A stretch of 64,000 nucleotides of DNA from Sandaracinobacteroides saxicola (GTDB taxonomy: Bacteria > Pseudomonadota > Alphaproteobacteria > Sphingomonadales > Sphingomonadaceae), in assembly GCF_014117445.1 (NCBI RefSeq), contig NZ_CP059851.1, positions 62,001-126,000 on the forward strand, in the 5' to 3' direction. The notes below the pieces were generated by a model, which worked only from the letters and a program-made list of their open reading frames with translations, searched no databases and was not told where the DNA came from. The translations under genes were made by a program, and so were the position numbers. Shown one piece after another: positions 19,949 through 29,324 of the stretch (position 1 is the first letter of the stretch; each line of letters begins with the position of its first letter).

Positions 19949-20703
19949 TCCGGGCGTTGCTGCTGTGGCTGCTGTGGGCCGGCGCCGCGCTGGCGGCCGA
20001 GCCGCGGCTGGTGACCGACCTGTCGCAGAGCCGGATCGACATCAGTTACCGCTTCGCCGGCGCGGAGCTGCTGATCTATGGCGCGATCCAGTATCCCGGC
20101 GGGCGCACGCCGGGGGACGAGCCGGGGATCGCCATCGTGGTGCGCGGCCCGACGGCGCCGCTGACGCTGCGGCAGAAGGAGCGCATCGCCGGCATCTGGA
20201 TGAACACGCGCGCCGTGCGGTTCGAGAGCGCGCCCGGCTTCTATGCGGTGGCGACGACGGCGCCGGTGCGCGAGCTGTTGGATGAGCGCAACGCGGCGAT
20301 CTATGAGATCGGCCTGCAGCACCTGCAACTGTCGCCGGCGACCGCGGTCGATCCGGCGACGACGCGCGCCTTTCAGGACGGATTGCTGGCGCTCCGGGCG
20401 CGCGCGGGCCTTTATGTCGAGCAGCCCGGCGGCGTGCGCGTGACGGAGAATGTGCTGTATCGCGCGCGCATTCCCATTCCCAGCGCGGTGCCGGTGGGGG
20501 AATATCGCGCGGAAATCTACCTGATCCGCAAGGGCCGGGTGCTGGCGCGCTCCACCACGCCGATCGTCATCGACAAGACCGGGTTCGAGCGCGGGGTGTG
20601 GCGCTTCGCGCAGGAGCACAGCATCGCCTATGGCCTGCTGGCGGTGGGAATCGCGCTGTTCGCCGGCTGGGCGGCGGGGCTGGTCACTCGACGCAAGGGC
20701 TGA
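19945..20703 (+). CDS. TIGR02186 family membrane-anchored periplasmic protein
   Basis: A 252-residue protein with a signal peptide (MIRALLLWLLWAGAALA), a beta-rich periplasmic domain and one C-terminal membrane helix (AYGLLAVGIALFAGWAAGLV) followed by RRKG. It matches the uncharacterised alphaproteobacterial TIGR02186 type, which regularly sits next to TauE/SafE permeases. It is coupled to the permease by ATGA overlap, so it is probably an accessory subunit. Its biochemical role is not known. Confidence 0.8.
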   Translation: MIRALLLWLLWAGAALAAEPRLVTDLSQSRIDISYRFAGAELLIYGAIQYPGGRTPGDEPGIAIVVRGPTAPLTLRQKERIAGIWMNTRAVRFESAPGFYAVATTAPVRELLDERNAAIYEIGLQHLQLSPATAVDPATTRAFQDGLLALRARAGLYVEQPGGVRVTENVLYRARIPIPSAVPVGEYRAEIYLIRKGRVLARSTTPIVIDKTGFERGVWRFAQEHSIAYGLLAVGIALFAGWAAGLVTRRKG

Positions 20704-20723
20704 AAGCCGATAGCGCTGCGCCT

Positions 20724-23300
20724 ATGCACAATGCCGAAGCTCCGCACGCGCCCACCCGACTGATCGATTACCGCCCGCCGGACTGGCTGGTTCCACAGGT
20801 AAAACTGCGTTTCGAACTTGAAGCGCAGCGGACGCTGGTGCACGCGACGCTGCATGTCGTGCGCAACGGCGCGCATGACCGGCCGTTGCGGCTGGACGGG
20901 CAGGCGCTGGAGCTGCTGCATCTGGCGGTCGATGGCGCGGCGCACGACCATCGCCTTGCCGATGAAAAGCTGACCATCGCGCTGGGCGCCGATGCGGCGG
21001 TGGTGGAGACGAGCGTCGCCATCGCCCCGGCGGCGAACACGCGGCTGATGGGGCTTTATGCCAGCGGCGGCCTGCTGTGCACGCAATGCGAAGCCGAAGG
21101 GTTCCGGCGGATCACCTTCTTCCCGGATCGGCCGGACGTGCTGAGCCTCTATTCGGTGAGGCTGGAGGCCGATGCGGCGGCCTATCCGGTGCTGCTGGCG
21201 AACGGCAATCCCGGCGCGACGGGCGCGTTGCCCGATGGCCGGCATTTCGCCGAGTGGGACGATCCGATCCCCAAGCCCTGTTACCTGTTCGCCGCGGTGG
21301 CGGGCGACCTTTCGGCGCTGTCCGACCGGTTCACCACCATGTCCGGGCGGGAGGTGGCGCTGAACATCTGGACGGCGGCGGCGGACGTGGCGCGCTGCGG
21401 CCATGCCATGGCGGCGCTGAAGGCGAGCATGGCGTGGGACGAGCGCGTCTATGGCCGGGAATATGACCTGGATGTCTTCAACATCGTGGCGGTCGCCGAT
21501 TTCAATTTCGGCGCGATGGAGAACAAGGGGCTGAACATCTTCAACAGCAAATATGTGCTGGCCGATGCCGAGACCGCGACCGACTGGGATTTCGACAGCA
21601 TCGCCGGCATCGTGGCGCATGAATATTTCCACAACTGGAGCGGCAACCGGGTGACCTGCCGCGACTGGTTCCAGCTGAGCCTGAAGGAAGGCTTCACCGT
21701 GTTCCGCGACCAGCAGTTCAGCGCCGACCAGGGGTCCGCGGCGGTGAAGCGCATCGAGGATGTGCGCGGCCTGCGCGGCATGCAGTTCGCCGAGGACGCC
21801 GGCCCGCTGGCGCATCCGGTGCGGCCCGACAGCTATGTGGAGATCAGCAATTTCTATACCGCGACCATCTATAACAAGGGCGCGGAGATCATCCGGATGA
21901 TGCACCGGCTGCTGGGCGAGGCGCGGTTCCGGGCGGCGAGCGATTCCTATTTCGCCGCGAACGATGGCCGGGCGGCGACGGTGGAGGATTTCCTGGCGGC
22001 GATGGCGGGACAGGGGCTGGACGCAGACACCTTCGCGCGCTGGTACCGGACGCGCGGCACGCCGGTGGTGGCGGCGGCGCTGTCGCACGATGCCGAGGCA
22101 GCGACCGCGACGCTGACGCTGCGGCAGTCGAACCCGCGGGCGCCGGACGCCGCGCCGCTGCCGATCCCGCTGGCGACCGCGCTGTTCGGCCGGCAGACGG
22201 GCGCGCGGCTGGGCGAGGAGCGGCTGATCCTGCTGGACCAGGCCGAAACGCGGGTGACGTTCGAGGCGGTGCGCGAACCGCCGGTGCTCTCGATCAACCG
22301 GGGCTTCTCCGCACCGGTGCTGGTGCAGGCGGCGCAGTCGGCGGACGACCTGGCATTCCTGGCGGCGCATGATGACGACGGGTTCGGCCGCTATGAGGCG
22401 ATGCAGCAGCTTTTGCTGAACGCGCTCATTCAATCCGCGGGCGGTGGCGGCACGGCGGGGCAGGAGGCGGTGATCGCGGCGGTGCGGGCGACGCTGCGCC
22501 AGGCCGACGCCGACCCGGCCTTCGTGGCGGAGACCGTCCTGCTGCCGGCCGAGGCGCTGATCGGCGACCGGATGGGCGAGGTGGATCCGGAGGCGATCCA
22601 CGCGGCGCGGGAAGCGTTGCGGCGGACGCTGTCGGGGGCGCTGCGCGAGGAGTGGTGGGCGCTGTTCCACGGGCTGGCGGACACGGATTTCGCGCTGACG
22701 CCGCTGGCCAAGGGCCGGCGGCGGTTGCGCGGCGTGGCGCTGGGCATGCTGATGGCCGGGGATGACCATGAGGCGACCGCGGCGGCGTTCCTGATGTTCG
22801 CGGATGCCGCCACCATGACCGACCGGATGGCGGCGCTGGGGGCGCTGGCGAACAGCCGGGCGGTGGAGCGCGAGGAGGCGCTGCGCCTGTTCGAGGCGCG
22901 GCACGGCGCGGACGCCAACGCCATGGACAAATGGTATGCGGTGCAGGCGGCCTCCTCCCGACCCGACACGCTGGCGGCGGTGCGCCGGCTGCAACAGCGC
23001 GCGGACTATTCGCCGGCGAACCCGAACCGGTTGCGGTCCCTGGTGCTGACCTTTGCCAACAACCAGCTGCGCTTCCATGCGGCGGATGGCGGCGGCTATG
23101 ATTTCCTCACCGAGACGCTGCTGGCGGTGGATGCCATCAACCCGCAGTCGGCGGCGCGGCTGGCGGCGCCGCTGGGGCGGTGGAAGCGGTTCGACGCGGG
23201 GCGCGCGGGCCTGATGCGCCGCGCGCTGGAGCGGATCCGCGCCACGCCCGGCCTGTCGAAGGATGTTCAGGAAATGGTCAGCAACAGCCTCGAAGGTTAG
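20724..23300 (+). CDS. pepN: Aminopeptidase N (M1 family)
   Basis: An 858-residue M1 zinc aminopeptidase of the proteobacterial PepN type. Seen: GAMEN (263-267) that binds the substrate amino end, the zinc motif HEYFH (299-303) with third ligand E322 in LKEGF, and family segments NRVTCRDWFQLSLKEGF and YNKGAEIIRMMHRLLG. No signal peptide. It removes N-terminal residues from peptides in the cytoplasm after proteolysis. The start at 20724 fits the family; the longer frame overlaps the previous gene. The M16 peptidase gene begins five bases after its stop. Confidence 0.97.
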   Translation: MHNAEAPHAPTRLIDYRPPDWLVPQVKLRFELEAQRTLVHATLHVVRNGAHDRPLRLDGQALELLHLAVDGAAHDHRLADEKLTIALGADAAVVETSVAIAPAANTRLMGLYASGGLLCTQCEAEGFRRITFFPDRPDVLSLYSVRLEADAAAYPVLLANGNPGATGALPDGRHFAEWDDPIPKPCYLFAAVAGDLSALSDRFTTMSGREVALNIWTAAADVARCGHAMAALKASMAWDERVYGREYDLDVFNIVAVADFNFGAMENKGLNIFNSKYVLADAETATDWDFDSIAGIVAHEYFHNWSGNRVTCRDWFQLSLKEGFTVFRDQQFSADQGSAAVKRIEDVRGLRGMQFAEDAGPLAHPVRPDSYVEISNFYTATIYNKGAEIIRMMHRLLGEARFRAASDSYFAANDGRAATVEDFLAAMAGQGLDADTFARWYRTRGTPVVAAALSHDAEAATATLTLRQSNPRAPDAAPLPIPLATALFGRQTGARLGEERLILLDQAETRVTFEAVREPPVLSINRGFSAPVLVQAAQSADDLAFLAAHDDDGFGRYEAMQQLLLNALIQSAGGGGTAGQEAVIAAVRATLRQADADPAFVAETVLLPAEALIGDRMGEVDPEAIHAAREALRRTLSGALREEWWALFHGLADTDFALTPLAKGRRRLRGVALGMLMAGDDHEATAAAFLMFADAATMTDRMAALGALANSRAVEREEALRLFEARHGADANAMDKWYAVQAASSRPDTLAAVRRLQQRADYSPANPNRLRSLVLTFANNQLRFHAADGGGYDFLTETLLAVDAINPQSAARLAAPLGRWKRFDAGRAGLMRRALERIRATPGLSKDVQEMVSNSLEG

Positions 23301-23305
23301 TGGAC

Positions 23306-26212
23306 ATGCGCTTTTTCGTGATGATGCTGGCGGCCGCGGCTGCCCTGGTGCAACCGCTGCATGCCCGGGGCGGGCCCACCCCGATGCCGACGGCGAAACT
23401 GGCGAAGGTGCAGGCTTTGGCGCCGGCGCCGCTGTCCGAGCTGGTGCGCAAGGTCGACATTCCGTTCGAGCGGTTCGTGCTGCCCAATGGCCTGACGGTG
23501 ATCGTGCATACCGACCGCAAGGCGCCGCTGGTGCATGTCGGCGTCTGGTACAAGGTGGGCAGCCGTGACGAGCCGCTGGGCAAGGGCGGCTTCGCGCACC
23601 TTTTCGAGCATCTGATGTTCTATGGCAGCCAGCATCATGACGACGAGCATTTCCGGCCGCTGGAGGAAGTGGGCGCCACCGACAGCAACGGCACCACCAG
23701 TTTCGACCGCACCAATTATTTCCAGACGGTGCCGACGCCGGCGCTGGACCTGGCGCTGTTCCTGGAGAGCGACCGCATGGGCTGGTTGTTGCCGGCGGTG
23801 ACGCAGGCGAAGCTGGACCGGCAGCGCGACGTGGTGAAGAATGAGAAGCGCGAGGGTGACAACCAGCCGTTCGGCCAGGTCGGCTATGCGCTGTTCGGCA
23901 ACCTGTTCCCGGCGGACCACCCATACAGCGTGACTTCGATCGGCAACCCGGCGGACCTGGACGCGGCGACGCTGGACACGGTGCGCGGCTGGTTCCGCAC
24001 CCATTATGGCCCGAATAATGCCGTGCTGGTGCTGGCCGGCGACATCGATCTGGCGACCGCGCGCCCGCTGGTGGAGCGTTATTTCGGCAATATCCCGGCG
24101 GGGCCGACGCCGGCGGATTTCGCGGCGCCGCTGCCGGTGCGCACGGAAACGACGCGGGTGACGCTGAGCGATGCGGTGTCCGCGCCAAGGCTGTTCCGCG
24201 CCTGGGTGGTGCCGGGGCGGAAGGATGCCGCCGTGCCGCTGGTGGATGTGGCGCTGACGGTGCTGGCGGACGGCGCGACCTCGCGCCTCTATGATGCGCT
24301 GGTGCGGCGGGAGCGGCTGGCGGTGGGGGTGAGCGGCGGCATCAGCCCGCTGGACAAGGCGAGCGTGGCGACCTTGATCGTCGACCTGCGGCCCGGTGTC
24401 GATCCGGCGGTGGTGGAGCGCCGCGTCGATGCGCTGTTGGCAGAGTTCCTGAAAAGCGGCGCGAGTGCCGACGAGGTTTCCCGCGTGGCGACGCGCGCGG
24501 TGGCGCAGACGGTGCGCGGGTTGGAGCGCATCGGCGGCTTCGGCGGCAAGGGCGCGGTGCTGGCGGAAGGCGAGCTTTATGCCGGCGACCCCGGCGATTT
24601 CCGGCGCGAGCTGGGGGTCTATGCCGGCGCGACGCCGGCGCGGGTGCTGGCGGCGGCGCGGCAATGGCTGTCGAAGGGCGACCTGCGGCTGAACGTGGTG
24701 CCGGGCGAGCGCAAGGAGGCGGAAATCCGCGTGGCGCAGGCGCCGCGGGTGATCGAGACGCCGGAAAGGCCGGCGGCGGCCGCGCCGCTGTCGGCGGGGA
24801 TCGACCGCAGCCGGGGCCTGCCGCCGGCGGGACCGGCGACGCAGCTGCGGCTGCCGGCACTGGAGCGGGCGACCCTGTCGAACGGGATCGATGTGCTGCT
24901 GGCGCGGGTGCCGGCGGTGCCGGTGGTGCGCATCGCCTTCAGCCGGCCCGGCGGCAGCAGCAGCGACGACCGGGCGAAACCGGGCGCCCATGCGATCATG
25001 CTGGCGATGCTGGACGAGGGCAGCAACGGCCGGCTGGGCGCCCTGACCGGGCCGGACATCGCGCGGCTGCAGGAGCGGCTGGGGGCGTCGATCTCGGCGA
25101 GTTCGACGCTCGACCGGACGCGGGTGACGCTGAGCGCGCTGACGCCCAACCTGGCGGCCAGCGTGGCGCTGTTCGCCGACGTGATCCGCGCCCCGGCCTT
25201 TCCAGCGGACCAGCTGGAGCGGGTGCGCGGGCAGGCGCTGGCGGGGCTGGCGGCGGCGGAGAAGGATCCGGATGCGCTGGCGATCAACGCGCTGCCGCCG
25301 TTGATGTACGGCGCGGCGCACCCCTATGGCCTGAGCTTCAATGGCCAGGGGACGGTGGCGGGCGTGGGCGCGCTGACACGGGCGGATGTGCTGGTTCGGC
25401 ACGACGCGGCGCTGCGGCCGGAGGGCGCGACGCTGATCGTGGTGGGGGACACGACGATGGCGGGCGTGAAGCCGCTGCTCGAATCGGCCTTTGGCGACTG
25501 GCGCGGGCGGGGGGGCGACCTGCCGCCGCCGGCCGGCGCGGTAACGGCGGCGGGGGTGTCGCCGCGCATCCTGCTGATCGACCGGCCGGGGGCGCCGCAG
25601 TCCGTGGTCATGGCCGGGCGGGCGATGGCGGCGACCGGCGCGGAGGACCGCATCGCGCTGGCGGCGGCGAACGACATTTTCGGCGGGCAGACGACGGCGC
25701 GGCTGAACCAGAGTTTGCGCGAGGCCAAGGGCTGGGCCTATGGCGCGTCGGCCAGCGTGGCGCCGACGCGGTTGCAGATGCCGTTCCTGCTGAGTTCGTC
25801 GGTGCAGACCGACCGGACGGGGGCGGCGATCGCGGAAATCCGCCGGCTGCTGGGGGCGTTTGCCGGCACGGCGCCACCGACCCGGGCGGAGCTGGACCGG
25901 GTGGTGGCGAACAGCATCCGCAGCCTGCCGGGCGATTTCGAGACCGGCGCGGCGCTGCTCGGCTCGCTGGAGCGGAAGCTGAACCTGGGGCGGCCGGACG
26001 ATTATTTCGCGACGCTGCCGAAGCGGCTGGAGGCGCTGACACCGGCGGATGTCGTGGCGGCGGGCTATCCGGGGCCGGACGCGCTGGTCTGGGTGGTGGT
26101 GGGCGACGCGACGCTGGTGGAGCCGCAGCTCAAGGGGCTGGGGTTGCCGGTGGAGCGGCGAAGCGATCCTGATAGCCGTTCGGGAAGCGGTGCTTCGCGC
26201 CCCCATCCTTGA
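23306..26212 (+). CDS. Secreted M16 family metallopeptidase, two-domain
   Basis: A 968-residue insulinase-like peptidase with a signal peptide (MRFFVMMLAAAAALVQPLHARG) and two M16 halves in one chain. The first half carries the inverted zinc motif HLFEH (98-102) after NGLTVIVHTDRKAPLVHVG; the second half (from about 525, LERATLSNGIDVLLARVP) lacks it and should form the closing half of the chamber. Acts in the periplasm on peptides. It follows pepN closely, so both are probably in one transcript for peptide turnover. The C-terminal 20 residues (RSDPDSRSGSGASRPHP) are low in complexity. Confidence 0.92.
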   Translation: MRFFVMMLAAAAALVQPLHARGGPTPMPTAKLAKVQALAPAPLSELVRKVDIPFERFVLPNGLTVIVHTDRKAPLVHVGVWYKVGSRDEPLGKGGFAHLFEHLMFYGSQHHDDEHFRPLEEVGATDSNGTTSFDRTNYFQTVPTPALDLALFLESDRMGWLLPAVTQAKLDRQRDVVKNEKREGDNQPFGQVGYALFGNLFPADHPYSVTSIGNPADLDAATLDTVRGWFRTHYGPNNAVLVLAGDIDLATARPLVERYFGNIPAGPTPADFAAPLPVRTETTRVTLSDAVSAPRLFRAWVVPGRKDAAVPLVDVALTVLADGATSRLYDALVRRERLAVGVSGGISPLDKASVATLIVDLRPGVDPAVVERRVDALLAEFLKSGASADEVSRVATRAVAQTVRGLERIGGFGGKGAVLAEGELYAGDPGDFRRELGVYAGATPARVLAAARQWLSKGDLRLNVVPGERKEAEIRVAQAPRVIETPERPAAAAPLSAGIDRSRGLPPAGPATQLRLPALERATLSNGIDVLLARVPAVPVVRIAFSRPGGSSSDDRAKPGAHAIMLAMLDEGSNGRLGALTGPDIARLQERLGASISASSTLDRTRVTLSALTPNLAASVALFADVIRAPAFPADQLERVRGQALAGLAAAEKDPDALAINALPPLMYGAAHPYGLSFNGQGTVAGVGALTRADVLVRHDAALRPEGATLIVVGDTTMAGVKPLLESAFGDWRGRGGDLPPPAGAVTAAGVSPRILLIDRPGAPQSVVMAGRAMAATGAEDRIALAAANDIFGGQTTARLNQSLREAKGWAYGASASVAPTRLQMPFLLSSSVQTDRTGAAIAEIRRLLGAFAGTAPPTRAELDRVVANSIRSLPGDFETGAALLGSLERKLNLGRPDDYFATLPKRLEALTPADVVAAGYPGPDALVWVVVGDATLVEPQLKGLGLPVERRSDPDSRSGSGASRPHP

Positions 26213-26392
26213 GCGCCGGGCGCCGTTCATCGTGGCGACGGCGACGATCATGCCGGTGTGATTTTTTCAGGCGGGCGCGGGAACCGCGGGCGGTGGTGGG
26301 GGTTATGGAATCGCAATCCGGCATCGCTTCCCCCGCCGCGATTGCAATTGCCGCGGACCACCCCCGTCCTGCGGCACACGCGCCGGCCCGAT

Positions 26393-27739
26393 TCAGTTCG
26401 GGTCGGCGCGGTTCGTTCGGGCATCCAGCCGCGCGCGGATCGCGGCGTGGGCGGCGGCGGTGATCGGCCATTTGCGGATCAGGATGGCGGCGGTGAGCGC
26501 CAGGATGGCGGTGGGGATGGAGAAGATGAGCTCCAGCCCGAGGATGGCGTTGGCGCTGTTGGCGGCGCCCGGGCGGGGATCGAAGCCGATGAGCGCGAGC
26601 GCGGGGTAGGTGAGGCCGACGGGGATGCCATAGCCGATCTTTTGCGTGGCGGTGAGGATGGCGAAGCTGAGGCCGGTGGTTTCGACGTCGCCGCGCTCGG
26701 CCCGCTGCGCATCGGTGAGGTCCGACAGCATGGCGCGCAGCAGGAAGGGGCCGGCGGCATAGGGGATGCCGGCGACGATCATGGCGATGGCGGCGACGGG
26801 GACATTGTCGTTGGGCAGCAGCACGATGCCGGCGTTGGTGAGCATGAACCAGAGGGCGGCGATGGCGAGCGCCTGGTGCTTGCCGAGGCGCTGGGCGAGG
26901 CGGATCCACAGCGGCGCGGCGGCGAGGCCGGCGACGAAATAGCCGAGCAGCAGCAGCGAGGCGGTGGCGGCGGGCATGCCCTTGGCCGCGGTGAAGAAGA
27001 ACAGGAACAGCGCGCCGGTGATGCCGGGCGCGATGCCGAGCAGCAGGTCCACCCAGAGCAGGCGCTGCATGCGGCCGTCGCCGAGGACGGCGCGGACGTC
27101 GGCGAGGCGGACGCGGTGCTGTTCGGGTGGGGCGGGGCCGTCGCCGACCAGCAGGACCGCGGCGAGCGCGGTGGTGGGCAAGAGCGCCATGATGAACCAG
27201 CCCATGGCGTGGATGCCGGGCGCCACGCCTTCGCCGGGCAGCAGGCGGGCGACCAGCGGCGGGATGATGAGGACGAGCAGCAGGCCGATGACGTTGGTGG
27301 CGCTCCACCAGCCGAAGACGCGGGCGCGTTCGGCATAGTCCGGCGAGAGCGTGCTGCCCCAGCTGGTCTGGGAGAGATAGACCATCGACCAGCCGAGGTA
27401 GAGCAGCAGCAGCCAGGCGGTGAGGCCCAGCGCGGTGACGCCGGGTTTCGCCATGAACACGCCCCAGACGCCGAGCGCCAGCACGAAGGACCCGCTGAGC
27501 AGCCAGGGGCGGAAGCGGCCGAAGCGGCTGCGCGTGTTGTCCATCAGCGCGCCGATGAAGGGATCGATGGGAATGTCGATGACGCGGACGAGGAAGAAGA
27601 TGAAGCCGACGGTGGCGAGCGGCAGGCCGAGCGTGCCGGCATAATAGGGGGGCAGGTAGACGATGAGGGGGAGGCCGAGCGCCGCCACCGGCAGGCAGGG
27701 GCCGCACCAGGCGACGAGGGATCGCAGCGGAACGCGCAA
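26393..27739 (-). CDS. GPH-type sugar:cation symporter (MFS)
   Basis: A 448-residue, 12-helix transporter of the glycoside-pentoside-hexuronide group. The family motif is seen as RVIDIPIDPFIGALMDNTRSRFGRFRPWLL near helix 2-3, and AGIPYAAGPFLLRAMLSDLTD in the second half. The start is TTG at 27739, chosen because AAGGAGA lies five bases upstream and the protein then begins at the first helix; no ATG fits. It is divergent from the flippase gene and faces the M16 peptidase gene across 180 bases with no clear terminator. Confidence 0.85.
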   Translation of the reverse strand: MRVPLRSLVAWCGPCLPVAALGLPLIVYLPPYYAGTLGLPLATVGFIFFLVRVIDIPIDPFIGALMDNTRSRFGRFRPWLLSGSFVLALGVWGVFMAKPGVTALGLTAWLLLLYLGWSMVYLSQTSWGSTLSPDYAERARVFGWWSATNVIGLLLVLIIPPLVARLLPGEGVAPGIHAMGWFIMALLPTTALAAVLLVGDGPAPPEQHRVRLADVRAVLGDGRMQRLLWVDLLLGIAPGITGALFLFFFTAAKGMPAATASLLLLGYFVAGLAAAPLWIRLAQRLGKHQALAIAALWFMLTNAGIVLLPNDNVPVAAIAMIVAGIPYAAGPFLLRAMLSDLTDAQRAERGDVETTGLSFAILTATQKIGYGIPVGLTYPALALIGFDPRPGAANSANAILGLELIFSIPTAILALTAAILIRKWPITAAAHAAIRARLDARTNRADPN

Positions 27740-27801
27740 GACAGTCTCCTTGGCTTGCCATGTCTTGCCGCAAGGGTGGTGGCGGCGATAGGGGGAAAGC
27801 G

Positions 27802-29268
27802 ATGGCCCGGCCCGCCCCTTCCGATGCACCGCTGGCCGATGGCGCGGCCCTGGCGAAGGGCGGGCGCACCAGCTTCCTGGGGTTCCTGCTGCGGCTGCTG
27901 GCGCGGCTGCCGTTCATCTTCATCGCCAGCCGGCTTTATGGTGCGGCGCCGCTGGGGCAGTTCGCCTATGCGACGATGGTGGTGGAGTTCGTGGCGGCGC
28001 TGGCGCTCATTGGGCTGAAGCGCGGGCTGGCGGCCGACATGGCGCGGGGTGAGCGGCCGGAGACGCATATCATCGCCGATGGCATCGCGTTGACGATGCT
28101 GCTGTCGGCGCTGGGGGTGGCGGTGCTGGTGCTGTTTCCGGTGCTGATGTTTCCGGCGGGGGAGATCGGCCTCAACGACCGGCTGCTGGCGCTGATCGTG
28201 CCGGCGATCGTGCTGTCGGACCTGACGCTGGCGGCGCTGGCCTATCGGCTGCGGATCGACGCGCAGGTGCGGGCGCGCTCGGTGGTGGAGCCGTGGGTGC
28301 TGACGCTGGTGGCGGCGGCGCTGGCGTTCACCGCCTGGAAGGAGGACGGGCTGCTGATCGCCTATGCCGCGTCGATGGTGGCGGCGATGCTGGCGTCGGT
28401 GGTACCGTGCTGGCGGCTGTTCGGTGCGGTGGAGGGGTGGACCCCGTCGCCGCGGCGGCTGTGGCGGATGGCGCGGCGCAACGGGCCGCTGGCGGGCGCC
28501 GACCTGGTGGAGTGGGGCACGCGGCGGCTGGACATCTTCATCCTGGGCCGGTTCGCCAGCGCGGAGATGGTGGGCATCTATTTCGCCGCGCAGCAGCTGG
28601 CATCGCTGCCGCAGAAGATCCGCAGCAGTTTCGACGCGGTGCTGGCGCCGCTCTTGTCGCAGGCGCTGGCGCGCGGCGACCGGGTGGCGACGGCGGCGAA
28701 CCTGCGGCAGGTGGGGTTCTGGGTGCTGGCGTTCCAGGTGGCGGCGGTGCTGGGGCTGGCCTTTCCCGGCGATGGCTGGATGGGGCTGTTCGGGCCGGCC
28801 TTTCCCGCCGGCACGATGGTGATGGTGACGCTGCTGCTGGTGGAGGTGGTGGCGTCGCAGGCGAGCCTGGCCGAGGCGGCGATGGTCTATGCGCTGCCGC
28901 GGCTGAACTTCCTGTTGAGCGCGGCGGCGATGCTGGTGCAGGCGGCGCTGTCGCTGTGGCTGACGCCGATCTATGGCGGGGAGGGGGCGGCGCTGTCGCT
29001 GCTGGTCGCGGTGCTGCTGCTGGCATGCGCGAAGGCGGTGGTGCTGTCGCGGCATCTCGGCGCCTCGGTGCTGGCGTGGCGCTGGTCTTTGTTGCTGTGC
29101 ATGGCGCCGGCGGCGCTGCTGGGCTGGCTGGCGCGGGGCTGGCCGGAATGGCTGATGCTGGCGGCCGGCGTGCCGCTGATCCTGCTGGCCTTCGGCGCGA
29201 CGCTGTGGCGCTTCGGCTTCCTGCCGGCGGACCGGCTGCTGTTCCGGCGCCATCCGGACCCGCGCTGA
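27802..29268 (+). CDS. Polysaccharide flippase-like membrane protein (MOP superfamily)
   Basis: A 488-residue protein with about 12-14 membrane segments, similar to Wzx-type oligosaccharide-lipid flippases: starts TSFLGFLLRLLARLPFIFIASRLYGAAPLGQFAYA, and has the mid-protein segment RRLDIFILGRFASAEMVGIYFAAQQLASLPQKIR typical of the family. It should flip lipid-linked sugars across the inner membrane. GGGGGAAAG lies before the ATG. No glycosyltransferase genes are adjacent, so the glycan is unknown. The patatin gene follows after 56 bases. Confidence 0.85.
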   Translation: MARPAPSDAPLADGAALAKGGRTSFLGFLLRLLARLPFIFIASRLYGAAPLGQFAYATMVVEFVAALALIGLKRGLAADMARGERPETHIIADGIALTMLLSALGVAVLVLFPVLMFPAGEIGLNDRLLALIVPAIVLSDLTLAALAYRLRIDAQVRARSVVEPWVLTLVAAALAFTAWKEDGLLIAYAASMVAAMLASVVPCWRLFGAVEGWTPSPRRLWRMARRNGPLAGADLVEWGTRRLDIFILGRFASAEMVGIYFAAQQLASLPQKIRSSFDAVLAPLLSQALARGDRVATAANLRQVGFWVLAFQVAAVLGLAFPGDGWMGLFGPAFPAGTMVMVTLLLVEVVASQASLAEAAMVYALPRLNFLLSAAAMLVQAALSLWLTPIYGGEGAALSLLVAVLLLACAKAVVLSRHLGASVLAWRWSLLLCMAPAALLGWLARGWPEWLMLAAGVPLILLAFGATLWRFGFLPADRLLFRRHPDPR

Positions 29269-29324
29269 CTTTACAGCCGGGGGCGAATCGTGAAGTCTCC
29301 CCTGACAGAGGAGCGGGGGACGGC

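Noticed and set aside
20628-24188. Open frame of 1186 codons on the minus strand under pepN and the M16 gene
   Set aside because: Composition is Arg/His/Pro/Gln-rich, as expected for the complement of GC-rich coding DNA, and both plus-strand genes have intact catalytic motifs.
23297-26251. Open frame of 984 codons on the minus strand under the M16 peptidase
   Set aside because: Same reason: shadow composition and no recognisable domain.
26213-26392. Candidate inverted repeat between the M16 and GPH transporter genes (GCAATC / GATTGC)
   Set aside because: Only six to eight bases pair, with a long loop and no T-run; not distinguishable from chance.
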